Of a stretch of DNA of 64,000 nucleotides, positions 32,518-41,240 are shown in pieces. The notes under the pieces were generated by a model. That model did not search any database. It was given only the letters and a program-made list of their open reading frames with translations, and was not told the origin of the DNA. Origin of the DNA: Erythrobacter ani (GTDB lineage: Bacteria > Pseudomonadota > Alphaproteobacteria > Sphingomonadales > Sphingomonadaceae); NCBI RefSeq assembly GCF_019204025.1, contig NZ_JAGSPB010000001.1, positions 1,178,001 through 1,242,000 on the forward strand. Reading direction: 5' to 3'. Position 1 is the stretch's first letter, and the number at the start of each line of letters is the position of its first letter. Made by a program: the position numbers and the translations under genes.

Positions 32518-33600
32518 TCAGGCCGCAATTGCATATTCGGACAGCACCGTATCGGTGTCTCCGAACAGGCGCGCGAGCACCATCACGCGTTTCATCGCGT
32601 GGCCGATTGCCAATTCGTCCGTGATGCCCATCCCGCCATGCATTTGCACGGCCTCGCGCGCGACCGCATCGACGTTATCTCCGATAAAAGCCTTCGCCCC
32701 CGCAGCTGCGCGCTCCCACGCGCCCGCATCGCTGCGGTCGGCAAGAGCGGCGCGGTATAGCATCGAACGACACTGCTCGATCCGCGCATAGGCCTCGACC
32801 AGTCTGTGCTGGAGCGCCTGAAAGGAGCCTATGGCGACGCCGAACTGCTCGCGCTCTTTCACGTACTCCAGCGTATCGGCGAGCAGACGCTGTCCCAATC
32901 CGGCGATTTCTGCCGCAGCATACAGGCGGACTTCGCTGACGATGGAGGAGATATCCTCACTCCCGAGATCGAGTCTGGCGGCGGCTTCGGTACGCGTAAG
33001 TCGAATTTCTCCTGCGATGCTTCCGTCAGCGAGGCGATAGGGCCGCACCTCCAGACCATCGGCATCCTTGCTGATCACAAAGCATGCCGTTTCGCCTTCA
33101 AAAGCGGCTGTGACGATGAACAGATCGGCGATCGCGCCGCCAAACACGAATGTCTTCTCTCCGCTCAGCCGGTAACCGTCTCCGCTTGCTTCTGCTTTCA
33201 CGCCTTCCGCCTGAAGGCTATAGCGCTGGGCCCGCTCGGCCCATGCGAGGGTCGCTATTTGCTCTCCTGCCGCCACCGCTTCGAGATGCTCAGGGGCCCC
33301 GCCTTTTTCCAGCAGCCGCGCAGGCAGCACGCCAAGCTCCAGCCATGGGTCCGGCGCGTTCGCTTTCCCGATGGCTTCAGCCACCAACGCCAGATCGACG
33401 GATGATCCGCCCATACCGCCAGCTTGCTCGCTGACCGACAGCGCTATGAGGCCAAGATCCGCCAGGTTTTTCCAGCGCGCGCGATCATAGCCTTCGGGTG
33501 ACATGCGCAGCCTGCGGCGCGCCTCGACATCGATCGGCGCGGCAAAGCGCTCGACGCTGGAGCAGAACATTTCCTGCTCTTCACTCAGGTCGAAATTCAC
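32518..33600 (-). CDS. Acyl-CoA dehydrogenase, short form (possible non-catalytic partner)
   Basis: A 360-residue acyl-CoA dehydrogenase-fold protein. The N-terminal helical domain is present (LSEEQEMFCSSVERF, LGLIALSVSEQAGGMGG), as are the central strands and the C-terminal QMHGGMGITDELAIGHAMKR. The flavin loop is degenerate and no Glu is evident at either usual base position (VSEVRLYAAAEIAG; LFGDTDTV). Sterol side-chain enzymes of the FadE28/FadE29 kind are heteromers of one full and one degenerate subunit, which fits pairing with the gene at 28156. It overlaps the P450 gene by 4 bases. Confidence 0.85.
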   Translation of the reverse strand: MNFDLSEEQEMFCSSVERFAAPIDVEARRRLRMSPEGYDRARWKNLADLGLIALSVSEQAGGMGGSSVDLALVAEAIGKANAPDPWLELGVLPARLLEKGGAPEHLEAVAAGEQIATLAWAERAQRYSLQAEGVKAEASGDGYRLSGEKTFVFGGAIADLFIVTAAFEGETACFVISKDADGLEVRPYRLADGSIAGEIRLTRTEAAARLDLGSEDISSIVSEVRLYAAAEIAGLGQRLLADTLEYVKEREQFGVAIGSFQALQHRLVEAYARIEQCRSMLYRAALADRSDAGAWERAAAGAKAFIGDNVDAVAREAVQMHGGMGITDELAIGHAMKRVMVLARLFGDTDTVLSEYAIAA

Positions 33601-34838
33601 GTAACTTTCCTCGAAAAGGTAATCGGCAGGCGGATCACGCCGCGCAGCAGGATGTTCGGCAGGATCTTTACGCCTGCCTCATCGGCCACGGCGAAATCGT
33701 CGAGCCGCTCCAGCAGCTCGTCAAACGCCACGAGCATTTCCTTGCGGCTGAGCATATTGCCGACACACATATGCGGACCCTTGCCAAAGGCGAGATGCGC
33801 ACGCGCGTTCTTGCGCTCGATGTCGAATTTGTCGGGGTCGTCGAACTTTTTCGGATCGCGGTTCGCAGCTGCATAGCGCAGCTGGACCACGCTTCCTTTG
33901 GGCATTTCGACGCCGCCGAGTTCGGTGTCTTCCTTGACGATCCGCCACATGCCCGCAGTCGGCGTCTCGTATCGCAGCGCCTCTTCGACCATATTGCCGA
34001 TCAGCTTGGGATTGCGCCCGCCGGCCGCGGCTTTTGCTTTCTCCATCTGTTCGGGATTGCGGATCAGTTCGAGCAGGCAACCGGCGATCGTGGACGTCGT
34101 GGTCTCGTTCCCTGCAACCATGAATTGCTGCATGATCGACATGATCTCTTCGTCGGTCAGAGGCGTTTCACCCTCGACGCGCGCTTCGACGAGATCGGTC
34201 AGCAGATCGTCGCCGCCATTTACCCGGCGGTCATCGATCTTGGGCTTCATGTATTTCTGGTACTCGACAAAAGCCCGCGCGCATTCGAGCTGGCGTTCGC
34301 GGTCCACCATCTGACTGAAACGGTCGACTGCGGCATCCGACCAGTATTTGACCTGCTTCGGATCATTGTCGAGGCCAATCTGCTGCGCGATCATCGCGAC
34401 CGGAAGCGGGATCGCAAACGCCTCGACGAATTCGCATTCGCCATCCTCAGCCATCGCTTCGATCAGCTCGATCGACTTTGCACGCATGCCCGCTTCGATG
34501 GCGTTTACGCGCGGCGCGGAAAAGGCGAGGTTGACCAGCTGGCGATTGCGCGTGTGGACCGGGTGGTCCGCGGTCAGAAGCGTGGGCGGGTTTGCCCAAC
34601 CATCTTTCAGGATCTCCTGAATTTCCTCGTCTTCGGCGCCCATCAGCACCGTGAAGTCGTTGGAAAACACCTCAGGTTTGGCGTTGGCTTCGTTACACAG
34701 GTCGTAGCTGTACACGACGAAAGTGTTCATTTCGGGCACGTGTTCCACTTCGATACCGGCGTCGTGGATCGCGCGGTAATAATCGAATGGATCGACCAGC
34801 GTTTCGGGGGCGAAAACGTTACCCTCGGGCTTGTTCAT
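33597..34838 (-). CDS. Cytochrome P450
   Basis: A 413-residue soluble bacterial P450. The I-helix oxygen-binding motif is AGNETT (residues 242-247) and ExxR is EALR near 286-289. The haem-ligand loop is FGKGPHMCVGN with Cys 358. It hydroxylates an unactivated carbon using electrons from a ferredoxin and reductase, none of which is encoded here. Position in one operon with acyl-CoA dehydrogenases and the thiolase-fold protein suggests that it starts side-chain or terminal-methyl oxidation. Confidence 0.95.
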   Translation of the reverse strand: MNKPEGNVFAPETLVDPFDYYRAIHDAGIEVEHVPEMNTFVVYSYDLCNEANAKPEVFSNDFTVLMGAEDEEIQEILKDGWANPPTLLTADHPVHTRNRQLVNLAFSAPRVNAIEAGMRAKSIELIEAMAEDGECEFVEAFAIPLPVAMIAQQIGLDNDPKQVKYWSDAAVDRFSQMVDRERQLECARAFVEYQKYMKPKIDDRRVNGGDDLLTDLVEARVEGETPLTDEEIMSIMQQFMVAGNETTTSTIAGCLLELIRNPEQMEKAKAAAGGRNPKLIGNMVEEALRYETPTAGMWRIVKEDTELGGVEMPKGSVVQLRYAAANRDPKKFDDPDKFDIERKNARAHLAFGKGPHMCVGNMLSRKEMLVAFDELLERLDDFAVADEAGVKILPNILLRGVIRLPITFSRKVT

Positions 34839-34928
34839 GATAGCGGCTCCGGTACCTCTGGATTACCCGCAGAACCTAGCCACATGAGCCGCGGTGACGC
34901 GATGCGCGAATGTGTTAGGGCCGATGGT

Positions 34929-35306
34929 TCAGCCGCCTGCAAACTCGCGCTGAAATTCCGCCATGTCGAAATAATCGCGCCAGGCGGCAATCAGCCCGTC
35001 GCCCTTGAGTTCGAAAGTGCCCATTACGCGGATTGCGGCTGTACGGCCGTCCTTGAGCGCGAAAGCATCGGTCCGCTCCGTCAGGACGATGTTGCCGTTC
35101 GCGGCAATGCTGTGCGTTTCCCAGTCGCAGCCCGTCACCTCGTTCATAAAGCCGGAGACAGCTTCGCGCATCGCCGCTTTCCCCTCGATCGGGTCCATTG
35201 GGATATTGTGCCAGACGACATCGTCCGAACACAGCGAATACATGGCCTCGAAATCGCCGCTGTTCCAATGACCGATAAAGGCCGTGACTGTTTCGATCGG
35301 GGTCAT
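34929..35306 (-). CDS. NTF2-fold protein (SnoaL/limonene-epoxide-hydrolase-like)
   Basis: A 125-residue NTF2-like protein: TPIETVTAFIGHWNSGDFEAMY at the start, then DDVVWHNIPMDPIEGKAAMRE near 30-50. A C-terminal sheet MGTFELKGDGLIAAWRDYFDM follows. Limonene-1,2-epoxide hydrolase and steroid isomerase folds share this layout, but the catalytic set cannot be assigned. It overlaps the downstream end of the ThuA gene at 35303 by 4 bases, and a 90-base gap separates it from the P450. Confidence 0.82.
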   Translation of the reverse strand: MTPIETVTAFIGHWNSGDFEAMYSLCSDDVVWHNIPMDPIEGKAAMREAVSGFMNEVTGCDWETHSIAANGNIVLTERTDAFALKDGRTAAIRVMGTFELKGDGLIAAWRDYFDMAEFQREFAGG

Positions 35307-36076
35307 GGGTTTTCTCCAGCGATGAAATTGAGCGCATTGGCGATCGCCTTGCGAACATGCGGGTTCTCGTATGTTTGCGGGGCGTCGCCGAACTGCAGAT
35401 AAACGAGCGGCGCATTCTCAACGCGTTTGTGCCAGGCGACAAGGTTGCTTCCGGGGGGATGATCCCAGCCCTCGTTCGAAAAGAGCGTCCCCGAAATGCC
35501 GAGCGCGGCGGAATAGAAATGGTCCCGTGTGAAACTGTAATCGGATCGGATCAGCGGTTTGACATCCTCTTCGAAAATCTCGGCGAGGTAGAGTTCGTCG
35601 GTTACCGTGAATTCGGGGGGAAGACCTGCGGTGACGGGGTGGTCGGCAACCACTTCGGCAACATATCTGACATCGTGGCGATACCCGGAATCGAGCGCAG
35701 GTTTTCCGCGCACCTCGCCCGGCGTGTAGAGAAACCGCCCGCCCAGCATCTCGTGCCATTCGGGCCAGTCTGCCCATCCTGCGAGCGCGTGATGCATGGC
35801 AACGGCGCCCCGCCCCGCCTGAAAGCGCTCCACCACGGCGCGGCGATACGCATCCGACGGCGGGCGCGATGTTACCCAATCATTCGCAAAGGTGTATCCG
35901 CCCATATCGTAGAACAGCAGTGCATCGGCATCGAGAGCGCGGCCGCCTGCAACCGCTTCCTCCGCCTCCGGATGCATCAAATGGGTGATGTCCCATTCGC
36001 CTAGCGACGCCAGCAGCGCCGCAAACGGCCCCTTTTCATAGGCATGGCCGCCGGACAGGACGAGCAGGTCGCGCAT
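35303..36076 (-). CDS. ThuA-domain (GATase1-like) protein
   Basis: A 257-residue second ThuA-family protein: LVLSGGHAYEKGPFAALLAS at the start, FYDMGGYTF near 55, GRGAVAMHHALAGWADWPEW near 88-107 and VTDELYLAEIFEED near 155. PPGSNLVAWHKRVENAPLVYLQFGD lies near the end. The His-rich MHHALAGW segment may bind a metal or substrate. It is a distant paralogue of the gene at 29378. It ends in the NTF2-fold gene by a 4-base overlap and follows an MDR gene by 4 bases. Confidence 0.78.
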   Translation of the reverse strand: MRDLLVLSGGHAYEKGPFAALLASLGEWDITHLMHPEAEEAVAGGRALDADALLFYDMGGYTFANDWVTSRPPSDAYRRAVVERFQAGRGAVAMHHALAGWADWPEWHEMLGGRFLYTPGEVRGKPALDSGYRHDVRYVAEVVADHPVTAGLPPEFTVTDELYLAEIFEEDVKPLIRSDYSFTRDHFYSAALGISGTLFSNEGWDHPPGSNLVAWHKRVENAPLVYLQFGDAPQTYENPHVRKAIANALNFIAGENP

Positions 36077-36080
36077 TGTC

Positions 36081-37091
36081 TCAGGCGATCTTGAGGATCA
36101 TCTTGCCCTGGTTCGATCCTGCAAAAAGTCGCATGAAGCTGTCGAAAGCGTTTTCCAGCCCCTCGTCGATATGCTCTTCGGAATACAACCTTCCTGCGGC
36201 GGCCCATTCGCCCATCTTCGCCGCGCCTTCGCCAAAGCGTTCGACGTAATCGGCAACCAGCAGACCGCGGATCGACGCGCGGTTGACGATCAGGCGCCAA
36301 AGGTTGCGAGCCCCGCGCGGTTTGCTGTTGTATTCGCTGATGAGCCCGCACAGCCCGACACGGGCATAGAGGTTGAGGTTCATCAGGCCGGCATCGAGGA
36401 TTTCGCCGCCGACATTTTCGAAGATCACATCGACGCCGTCTGGTGCGGCTTCAGCGATCGCCTTGGTCAAGGCGGCCTCGTCCTTGCCCTTGTAATCGAT
36501 CGCAGCATCGAAACCGTATTTCTCGGTCAGCTTGGCGCATTTATCAGGGCCGCCTGCAATGCCAACCGCCCGGCATCCGTGGATCTTCGCAAGCTGGCCA
36601 ACCAGCGAGCCGACCGCGCCTGCCGCGCCGGACACGAGCACAGTTTCGCCTTCCTTCGGCTCACACACTTCCAGAAAGCCGAAATAGGCGGTCATGCCGA
36701 CCGCGCCGAAGATCGACAGATAATTGGTCACGCTCGGCACAGCGGAGGGATCGATCGGCTGGGTAAACCCGCCTGCCACACCGATTGAATAATCCTCCAG
36801 TGCGTTCAGGCCCATGACCCATTGGCCTTTTTCGAACCCTTCGGCGCGGCTTTCCTCCACCATGCCTATCGTGCTTGCGCGGACCGGATCGCCGAGCGGG
36901 ATCGGGGGCATGTAATTGCCGCCAGGATCCATCCACCCTCGCATCGCCGGATCGAGCGAGGCATAGTGATTGCGGATCAGGAACTGGCCTTCGCCAAGCT
37001 CCGGTGTCGGCTCGGTGACCAGTTCGAAGTCTTCACGGACAGGTTCGCCATCGGGGCGACGCAGGAGGAGGAAGCGCCGGTTATCGGGCAT
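36081..37091 (-). CDS. Zinc-free MDR reductase (leukotriene/prostaglandin-reductase type)
   Basis: A 336-residue NADP-dependent medium-chain reductase. The Rossmann motif is VSGAAGAVGSLVGQLAK near residue 153; IDYKGKDE and VIFENVGGEILDA follow. The catalytic zinc ligands of alcohol dehydrogenases are absent, as in enone reductases that saturate an alpha,beta double bond. The C-terminus is NQGKMILKI. It is a paralogue of the genes at 39380 and 51171. It lies between the molybdoenzyme gene (30 bases upstream) and the ThuA gene. Confidence 0.88.
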   Translation of the reverse strand: MPDNRRFLLLRRPDGEPVREDFELVTEPTPELGEGQFLIRNHYASLDPAMRGWMDPGGNYMPPIPLGDPVRASTIGMVEESRAEGFEKGQWVMGLNALEDYSIGVAGGFTQPIDPSAVPSVTNYLSIFGAVGMTAYFGFLEVCEPKEGETVLVSGAAGAVGSLVGQLAKIHGCRAVGIAGGPDKCAKLTEKYGFDAAIDYKGKDEAALTKAIAEAAPDGVDVIFENVGGEILDAGLMNLNLYARVGLCGLISEYNSKPRGARNLWRLIVNRASIRGLLVADYVERFGEGAAKMGEWAAAGRLYSEEHIDEGLENAFDSFMRLFAGSNQGKMILKIA

Positions 37092-37121
37092 TGAGATTCC
37101 TTTGATTATGAGTCGAGTTAA

Positions 37122-39260
37122 TCAGGCGGCGACCAGCTTGACCGGGATCGCACTTTGTAGGCTTTGCCCGGTGATCGGATCGTAATCGACCACCTCGCTG
37201 GTCAGCCGATTGGTCGAAGAGCCGCGTTCGCGGACATCTTCCTTCGACGCATCGGCATCGCCGTAAGCGTGAGCCATCGAAACGAGGCCCCGGCGTACCT
37301 TGTCGCTCGCCTTGACGACACCGTGAATGGTCGCGTGTGGACTGCTGATTTCGACGATCCCGCCTTCCTTCAGCCCCAGATCGGCGATGTCGTCCGGGTG
37401 GATGTAGGCGGGATTGGTGGTGGTCTTTTCCCGCAACTTCTTGAGCGGATGGCCAATTGAATTGAACCGCGTTTTCGAACGGCGGCTGATGAGCTTGAAT
37501 TCGAACCCATCCCGCTGCGCGGTGTTATCGGCATAGCGCAGGATTTCCTGCGGCATGTCACCCACGGCGAGGTCGAACCGGTGAAATTCGTCCTCCTCAA
37601 GCGGTTCGACGTCCGGATGCTTGTCGGAATAGATGACGGCCGCTCCGCCATTGGCTTGCGCATCCTTTCGGACCTGGCTCGGCGGGACGAGGCATCCTGC
37701 GACCATCAGGTCGAGGAATTCCTCCTTGGTCGGCTTGCGATCCATGGGCAGCGGTCCGCCCGCCAGTTGCATCGTGATCCCGAGATGCTTGGCCAGCGTC
37801 CAGAACATTTCGTATTCGTCGATCACGTCGCCCGGCGGGGTCGCGACCGCTTCCACGTAACGCGCATAGGGCGTCTCGTGCCACCATTCGGAAAGGTTGG
37901 TGATGTCCTCGCGTTCGAGACATTGCGATGGCGCGAGCACGACATCGGCGCGTTTTGCGCTGGCACTCATCCACGGGTCGATCTGCACAAACAGCTCCAG
38001 ATCGTCGAGCGCGCGGGCCATTTTCACTTGGTCGGGAAAGCCGACGACCGGATTGCCTCCGACCGAAATGAAGGCACGCACCTGTCCGTCGCCCGGCGTG
38101 AGGATCTCGTCGGCAAGCACATTGCACGGCATTTCCCAGCCAAGATGACCCAGCCCGCGAAAGCGCGATTTGGGCATCCCCTCCGCGCCGAACATCGGGA
38201 CGGGCGGAGCAACCTGCGCGCGGCGAGGGCCTTGGGGTGTTGTGAATACACCCGGTATCGCGGCTTTTTCGCCTTCCTGCTTGAAGCGGGCGCAGATCGT
38301 GTTGAGGCAAACGACCAGATATTCGGTCAGCGTCCCGTTGCCTGCCATTTCCGGGCCGGTCCCGGTGACTGCGCAGCCCTTCGATCCACCAGCGAACATG
38401 CGCGCTGCGGCGATCAACTGGTCCTTTTCCACTCCGGCCCGCTCTGCCGCGACTTCTGGGGTCATAGGTTTCACGGCGGCGGCGAGGTCATCGAAACCAC
38501 CGACATGGGCGGAAACGAAATTGCGGTCGTACAGACCTTCCTCGATGATGACGTTGAGCATGCCTGCGAGCAGCGCGGGGTCTTCACCCGGCTTCACCGG
38601 CAGGTAGATATCTGCAAGCCGGGCGACATCGCTTTCGCGCGGATCGGCAACGATCAGTTTCATCCCCTCGGCCTGACGGTCGCGGATTCGGCGCGACGGG
38701 CTGAACGGCGGCACGCCGCCCACGGGCGCGTAATGCGAAACGATCGGATTGTTGCCGATGAACATCGCCACATCGCTTTCGGAAAAGGTGTTCGGCCCGC
38801 CCATCCATTTGCCGTAACGCATCGTGGTGAACACCTTCGCCGGCTGGTCGAGCGTTACCGACGTGTAGAAATTCCGCGTGCCAACTGCCTGCGCGAAGCT
38901 GAGCGAGGCCGCCATCGCCGCGCTGTTTTGAAACCCGCCGGAGCCCATGAAAACAGCCACGGAATGCGGGCCGTGCTCGTCGATGATCCGGCGCAGCTCG
39001 CTGGCGACATGCTCCAGCGCCTGCGGCATCGGCGTTTCCTCAAACTCGCCGTTTTCGTCGCGCACCAGACTGTGATGCAGCCGGTGTGCCGCATTATGCG
39101 AATCCGGCAGCTCGCGTCCCTTCATACAGGTATAGCCGTGATAGGCCGGGTCTTCGGGATCGCCGCGCACCGCCAAGACCTTTCCGTCCTCGACATCGAC
39201 CTCCATCGCGCAATTCGCATGGCAGAACCGGCAAAACGTCTTGTGAGTCTGGGCACCCAT
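37122..39260 (-). CDS. Molybdopterin-dependent oxidoreductase (DMSO-reductase family)
   Basis: A 712-residue molybdenum (or tungsten) enzyme. An N-terminal [4Fe-4S] site is formed by C10, C13, C17 and C45 (CRFC, HANC, TCMKG). Molybdopterin domains follow: FMGSGGFQNSAAMAAS near 90, MFIGNNPIVSHYAPVGG near 140 and a dinucleotide-binding C-terminal domain after 590 (NSIGHPLKKLREKT, GIVEISSPHATI). There is no twin-arginine signal, so it is cytoplasmic. The reaction is unknown. I start at the ATG at 39260, which follows AAGGAG. It is the first gene of the long operon; mobA lies 1.1 kb away. Confidence 0.9.
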   Translation of the reverse strand: MGAQTHKTFCRFCHANCAMEVDVEDGKVLAVRGDPEDPAYHGYTCMKGRELPDSHNAAHRLHHSLVRDENGEFEETPMPQALEHVASELRRIIDEHGPHSVAVFMGSGGFQNSAAMAASLSFAQAVGTRNFYTSVTLDQPAKVFTTMRYGKWMGGPNTFSESDVAMFIGNNPIVSHYAPVGGVPPFSPSRRIRDRQAEGMKLIVADPRESDVARLADIYLPVKPGEDPALLAGMLNVIIEEGLYDRNFVSAHVGGFDDLAAAVKPMTPEVAAERAGVEKDQLIAAARMFAGGSKGCAVTGTGPEMAGNGTLTEYLVVCLNTICARFKQEGEKAAIPGVFTTPQGPRRAQVAPPVPMFGAEGMPKSRFRGLGHLGWEMPCNVLADEILTPGDGQVRAFISVGGNPVVGFPDQVKMARALDDLELFVQIDPWMSASAKRADVVLAPSQCLEREDITNLSEWWHETPYARYVEAVATPPGDVIDEYEMFWTLAKHLGITMQLAGGPLPMDRKPTKEEFLDLMVAGCLVPPSQVRKDAQANGGAAVIYSDKHPDVEPLEEDEFHRFDLAVGDMPQEILRYADNTAQRDGFEFKLISRRSKTRFNSIGHPLKKLREKTTTNPAYIHPDDIADLGLKEGGIVEISSPHATIHGVVKASDKVRRGLVSMAHAYGDADASKEDVRERGSSTNRLTSEVVDYDPITGQSLQSAIPVKLVAA

Positions 39261-39312
39261 TGCATGTCTCCTTGAACTGCAAACTACCACACGGGCAGGA
39301 CGCAGCGACTGA

Positions 39313-39320
39313 CACTTTTG
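39313..39320 (+). promoter_or_regulatory. CACTTTTG motif between divergent molybdoenzyme and MDR genes
   Basis: It lies 67 bases before the MDR start and about 60 before the molybdoenzyme start. The surrounding GACACTTTTGTC has GACA/TGTC symmetry, so one site could serve both directions. Confidence 0.4.
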
Positions 39321-39379
39321 TCCGTGGAGCGCTTGGGCCGCTGGCCGCATTAGGGCAGGGCATTATCAGGAGAGCTTCC

Positions 39380-40381
39380 ATGACCACGACCACTCGCCAA
39401 TGGCTTCTCAACGGACACCCGCGAGGCAGGGGCATCGAGGATGGCGATTTCAAGCTGGTCGAAACACAGCTTCCCTCGCCCGGTGAAGGCGAGATGCTGC
39501 TCAAAACCCATTATCTCGGCTTCGATCCTGCGCAGAAAGGCTGGATAGAAAACATCGCCGACTACGTGGCGCCAATGAATATCGGCGATGTGATGCGTGG
39601 CAGCGGGATCTGCGAGGTGATTGAAAGCAATGGCGGCAAATTCGCTGTTGGGGATCTTGTCTTCGGGACGACCGGATGGACCGAACATCTCGTCCATAAC
39701 GGTGAGGGGCTGACCAGGGTCGAGACCGGTCTTTCTCCCACCGCCGTCCTGTCTGTGCTCGGCACAACGGGGCTCACGGCATATTGCGGGCTGTTCAAGA
39801 TCGGCAAGCCGGTTGCGGGCGACACGGTGCTTGTTTCAGGAGCTGCGGGCGCGACCGGCAGCGTTGTCGGTCAGCTCGCGAAAATTGCCGGATGCCGCGC
39901 GGTCGGCATCGCGGGCGGCCCCGAAAAATGCGAATGGCTGGTCAAGGAGGCAGGCTATGACGCAGCAATCGATTACAAGGCGGACGACGTCAAAGGGCAG
40001 ATCAAGGAGCACTGCCCACGCGGAGTCGATGTGATCTACGACAATGTTGGCGGAACAATCCTCGACGATATGCTCGCCAATATCGCAACCGGCGCGCGCG
40101 TCGTGATTTGCGGCGGGATCAGCCGCTACGAGTCCGGCGGGCTGCCGACCGGACCGGGCAATTACTTCAACCTCATCTTCCGCCGAGCGAGCATGGCGGG
40201 TTTCATCGTGCTCGATTGGGCGGCCGAATTCCCCGCGATCCGCAAACGGCTCGAAGGGTTTGTCGGTGACGGGCGCCTGAAATATCAGGAAGACATTCAG
40301 GAAGGCTTCGAAAACGCGCCCGAGACGCTGCAGAGGCTTTTCACCGGGAAGAACCGCGGCAAGCAGATGCTCAAACTCTAA
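39380..40381 (+). CDS. Zinc-free MDR reductase (leukotriene/prostaglandin-reductase type)
   Basis: A 333-residue NADP-dependent reductase with VSGAAGATGSVVGQLAKIAG near residue 153, IDYKADDVKG, VIYDNVGGTILDDML near 220 and the C-terminus KNRGKQMLKL. No zinc-ligand pattern is present. It is closest in layout to the genes at 36081 and 51171, and is probably an enone or enoyl reductase. I use the ATG at 39380, after AGGAGAG, because the frame upstream of it is antisense to the molybdoenzyme gene. It converges on mobA with a 4-base overlap. Confidence 0.88.
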   Translation: MTTTTRQWLLNGHPRGRGIEDGDFKLVETQLPSPGEGEMLLKTHYLGFDPAQKGWIENIADYVAPMNIGDVMRGSGICEVIESNGGKFAVGDLVFGTTGWTEHLVHNGEGLTRVETGLSPTAVLSVLGTTGLTAYCGLFKIGKPVAGDTVLVSGAAGATGSVVGQLAKIAGCRAVGIAGGPEKCEWLVKEAGYDAAIDYKADDVKGQIKEHCPRGVDVIYDNVGGTILDDMLANIATGARVVICGGISRYESGGLPTGPGNYFNLIFRRASMAGFIVLDWAAEFPAIRKRLEGFVGDGRLKYQEDIQEGFENAPETLQRLFTGKNRGKQMLKL

Positions 40382-40890
40382 TCGGGTAGATCATCCGGCG
40401 TATTCACGTTGAGCAGCGGCGGATCGAACGCGACTTTCCGCGCTGATATGTGACCGGCAAAGGCATAAAGCGCGCGGCCTCCGCCTGCGATGAACATGTC
40501 CAGTTCACCGGCGATCGAGGCCGGCCATAGCCCGACGACCGGCTGGCTCTGCACGATTGCCGCGCCGCCGCCCGAAAGCGTTTGCACAAGATCGGCGGGC
40601 AGATTGGGCACATCGACCCCGGCGCTCAGAACGTGGCTGAAACCATGGGCGTGAGCATAGTGCAGCGCGGCATTGAGGCCGCCTAGCGGACCGAGGCTGG
40701 CTTCGGGTCTGTCGGGGAGACAATCGAAACCCGGCTCCTCGCGCCCGCACACCACCACCGCACTGCATTGTTCGCGCAGCTTTGTCGCCACGAGGTCGAT
40801 CAGGCGCGTGCTTCCGTAAAGCGCGTGCGCCTTGTCACTTCCAAACCGGCGGGCCTGGCCTCCGGCAAGGATTGCGCCGAGGATTTTCAT
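40378..40890 (-). CDS. mobA: Molybdenum cofactor guanylyltransferase
   Basis: A 170-residue nucleotidyltransferase that adds GMP to molybdopterin, giving the bis-MGD cofactor used by DMSO-reductase-family enzymes. The signature LAGGQARRFGSDKA lies at residues 8-21, GPLGGLNAAL near 70 and SAGVDVPNLPADL near 90. It is slightly short at the C-terminus for the family. Its placement near the molybdoenzyme at 37122 supports a joint role. It is last in a three-gene minus unit with a small monooxygenase-like and an NTF2-fold gene. Confidence 0.9.
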   Translation of the reverse strand: MKILGAILAGGQARRFGSDKAHALYGSTRLIDLVATKLREQCSAVVVCGREEPGFDCLPDRPEASLGPLGGLNAALHYAHAHGFSHVLSAGVDVPNLPADLVQTLSGGGAAIVQSQPVVGLWPASIAGELDMFIAGGGRALYAFAGHISARKVAFDPPLLNVNTPDDLPD

Positions 40891-40898
40891 TGTGCGCG

Positions 40899-41240
40899 TC
40901 AGTCGAACGCTTCGGTCGCTTCGCCTTCGGCATTGTAGACCGGCCCTTCGGCATCGACGCGGTATTTCTTGCTCGCTGCGCCGGTCAATCCGAACGTGCC
41001 GATGTGATCGCGCATCCCGGCATAGGCATCGTTGGCGAAGTGATGAGCCAGCGCCTCTTCGCTTTCCCATTCTTCGAACACGTTGACCCGCGCCGGATTG
41101 CTGCCGTCAGCGCTCCAGTCGTAGGCGATGCAGCCATCCTGCGCGAGCGCGGCGTCGATATGCGGTTTCGCGCTCGCTAGGGCCTCGGCACGCTGCGCCG
41201 GGTCGAGGTCGATCTGGGCGGCAATTACGATCTTGGCCAT
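40899..41240 (-). CDS. Antibiotic-biosynthesis-monooxygenase (ABM)-fold protein
   Basis: A 113-residue dimeric alpha+beta barrel protein like YgiN quinol monooxygenases: MAKIVIAAQIDLDPAQRAEAL at the start, DGCIAYDWSADGSNPARVNV in the middle and FEEWESEEALAHHFAND with the usual HF near 70. Cofactor-free monooxygenation of a quinol or phenol is known for some members. The ATG at 41240 overlaps the stop of the upstream NTF2-fold gene by one base. Confidence 0.82.
   Translation of the reverse strand: MAKIVIAAQIDLDPAQRAEALASAKPHIDAALAQDGCIAYDWSADGSNPARVNVFEEWESEEALAHHFANDAYAGMRDHIGTFGLTGAASKKYRVDAEGPVYNAEGEATEAFD

Noticed and set aside
33498-35402. 634-codon open frame on the plus strand
   Set aside because: It is antisense to the P450, acyl-CoA dehydrogenase and NTF2-fold genes, whose proteins have clear family motifs. 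High G+C produces long open antisense frames.
37581-39275. 564-codon plus-strand frame
   Set aside because: Antisense to the molybdopterin oxidoreductase; no recognisable domain.
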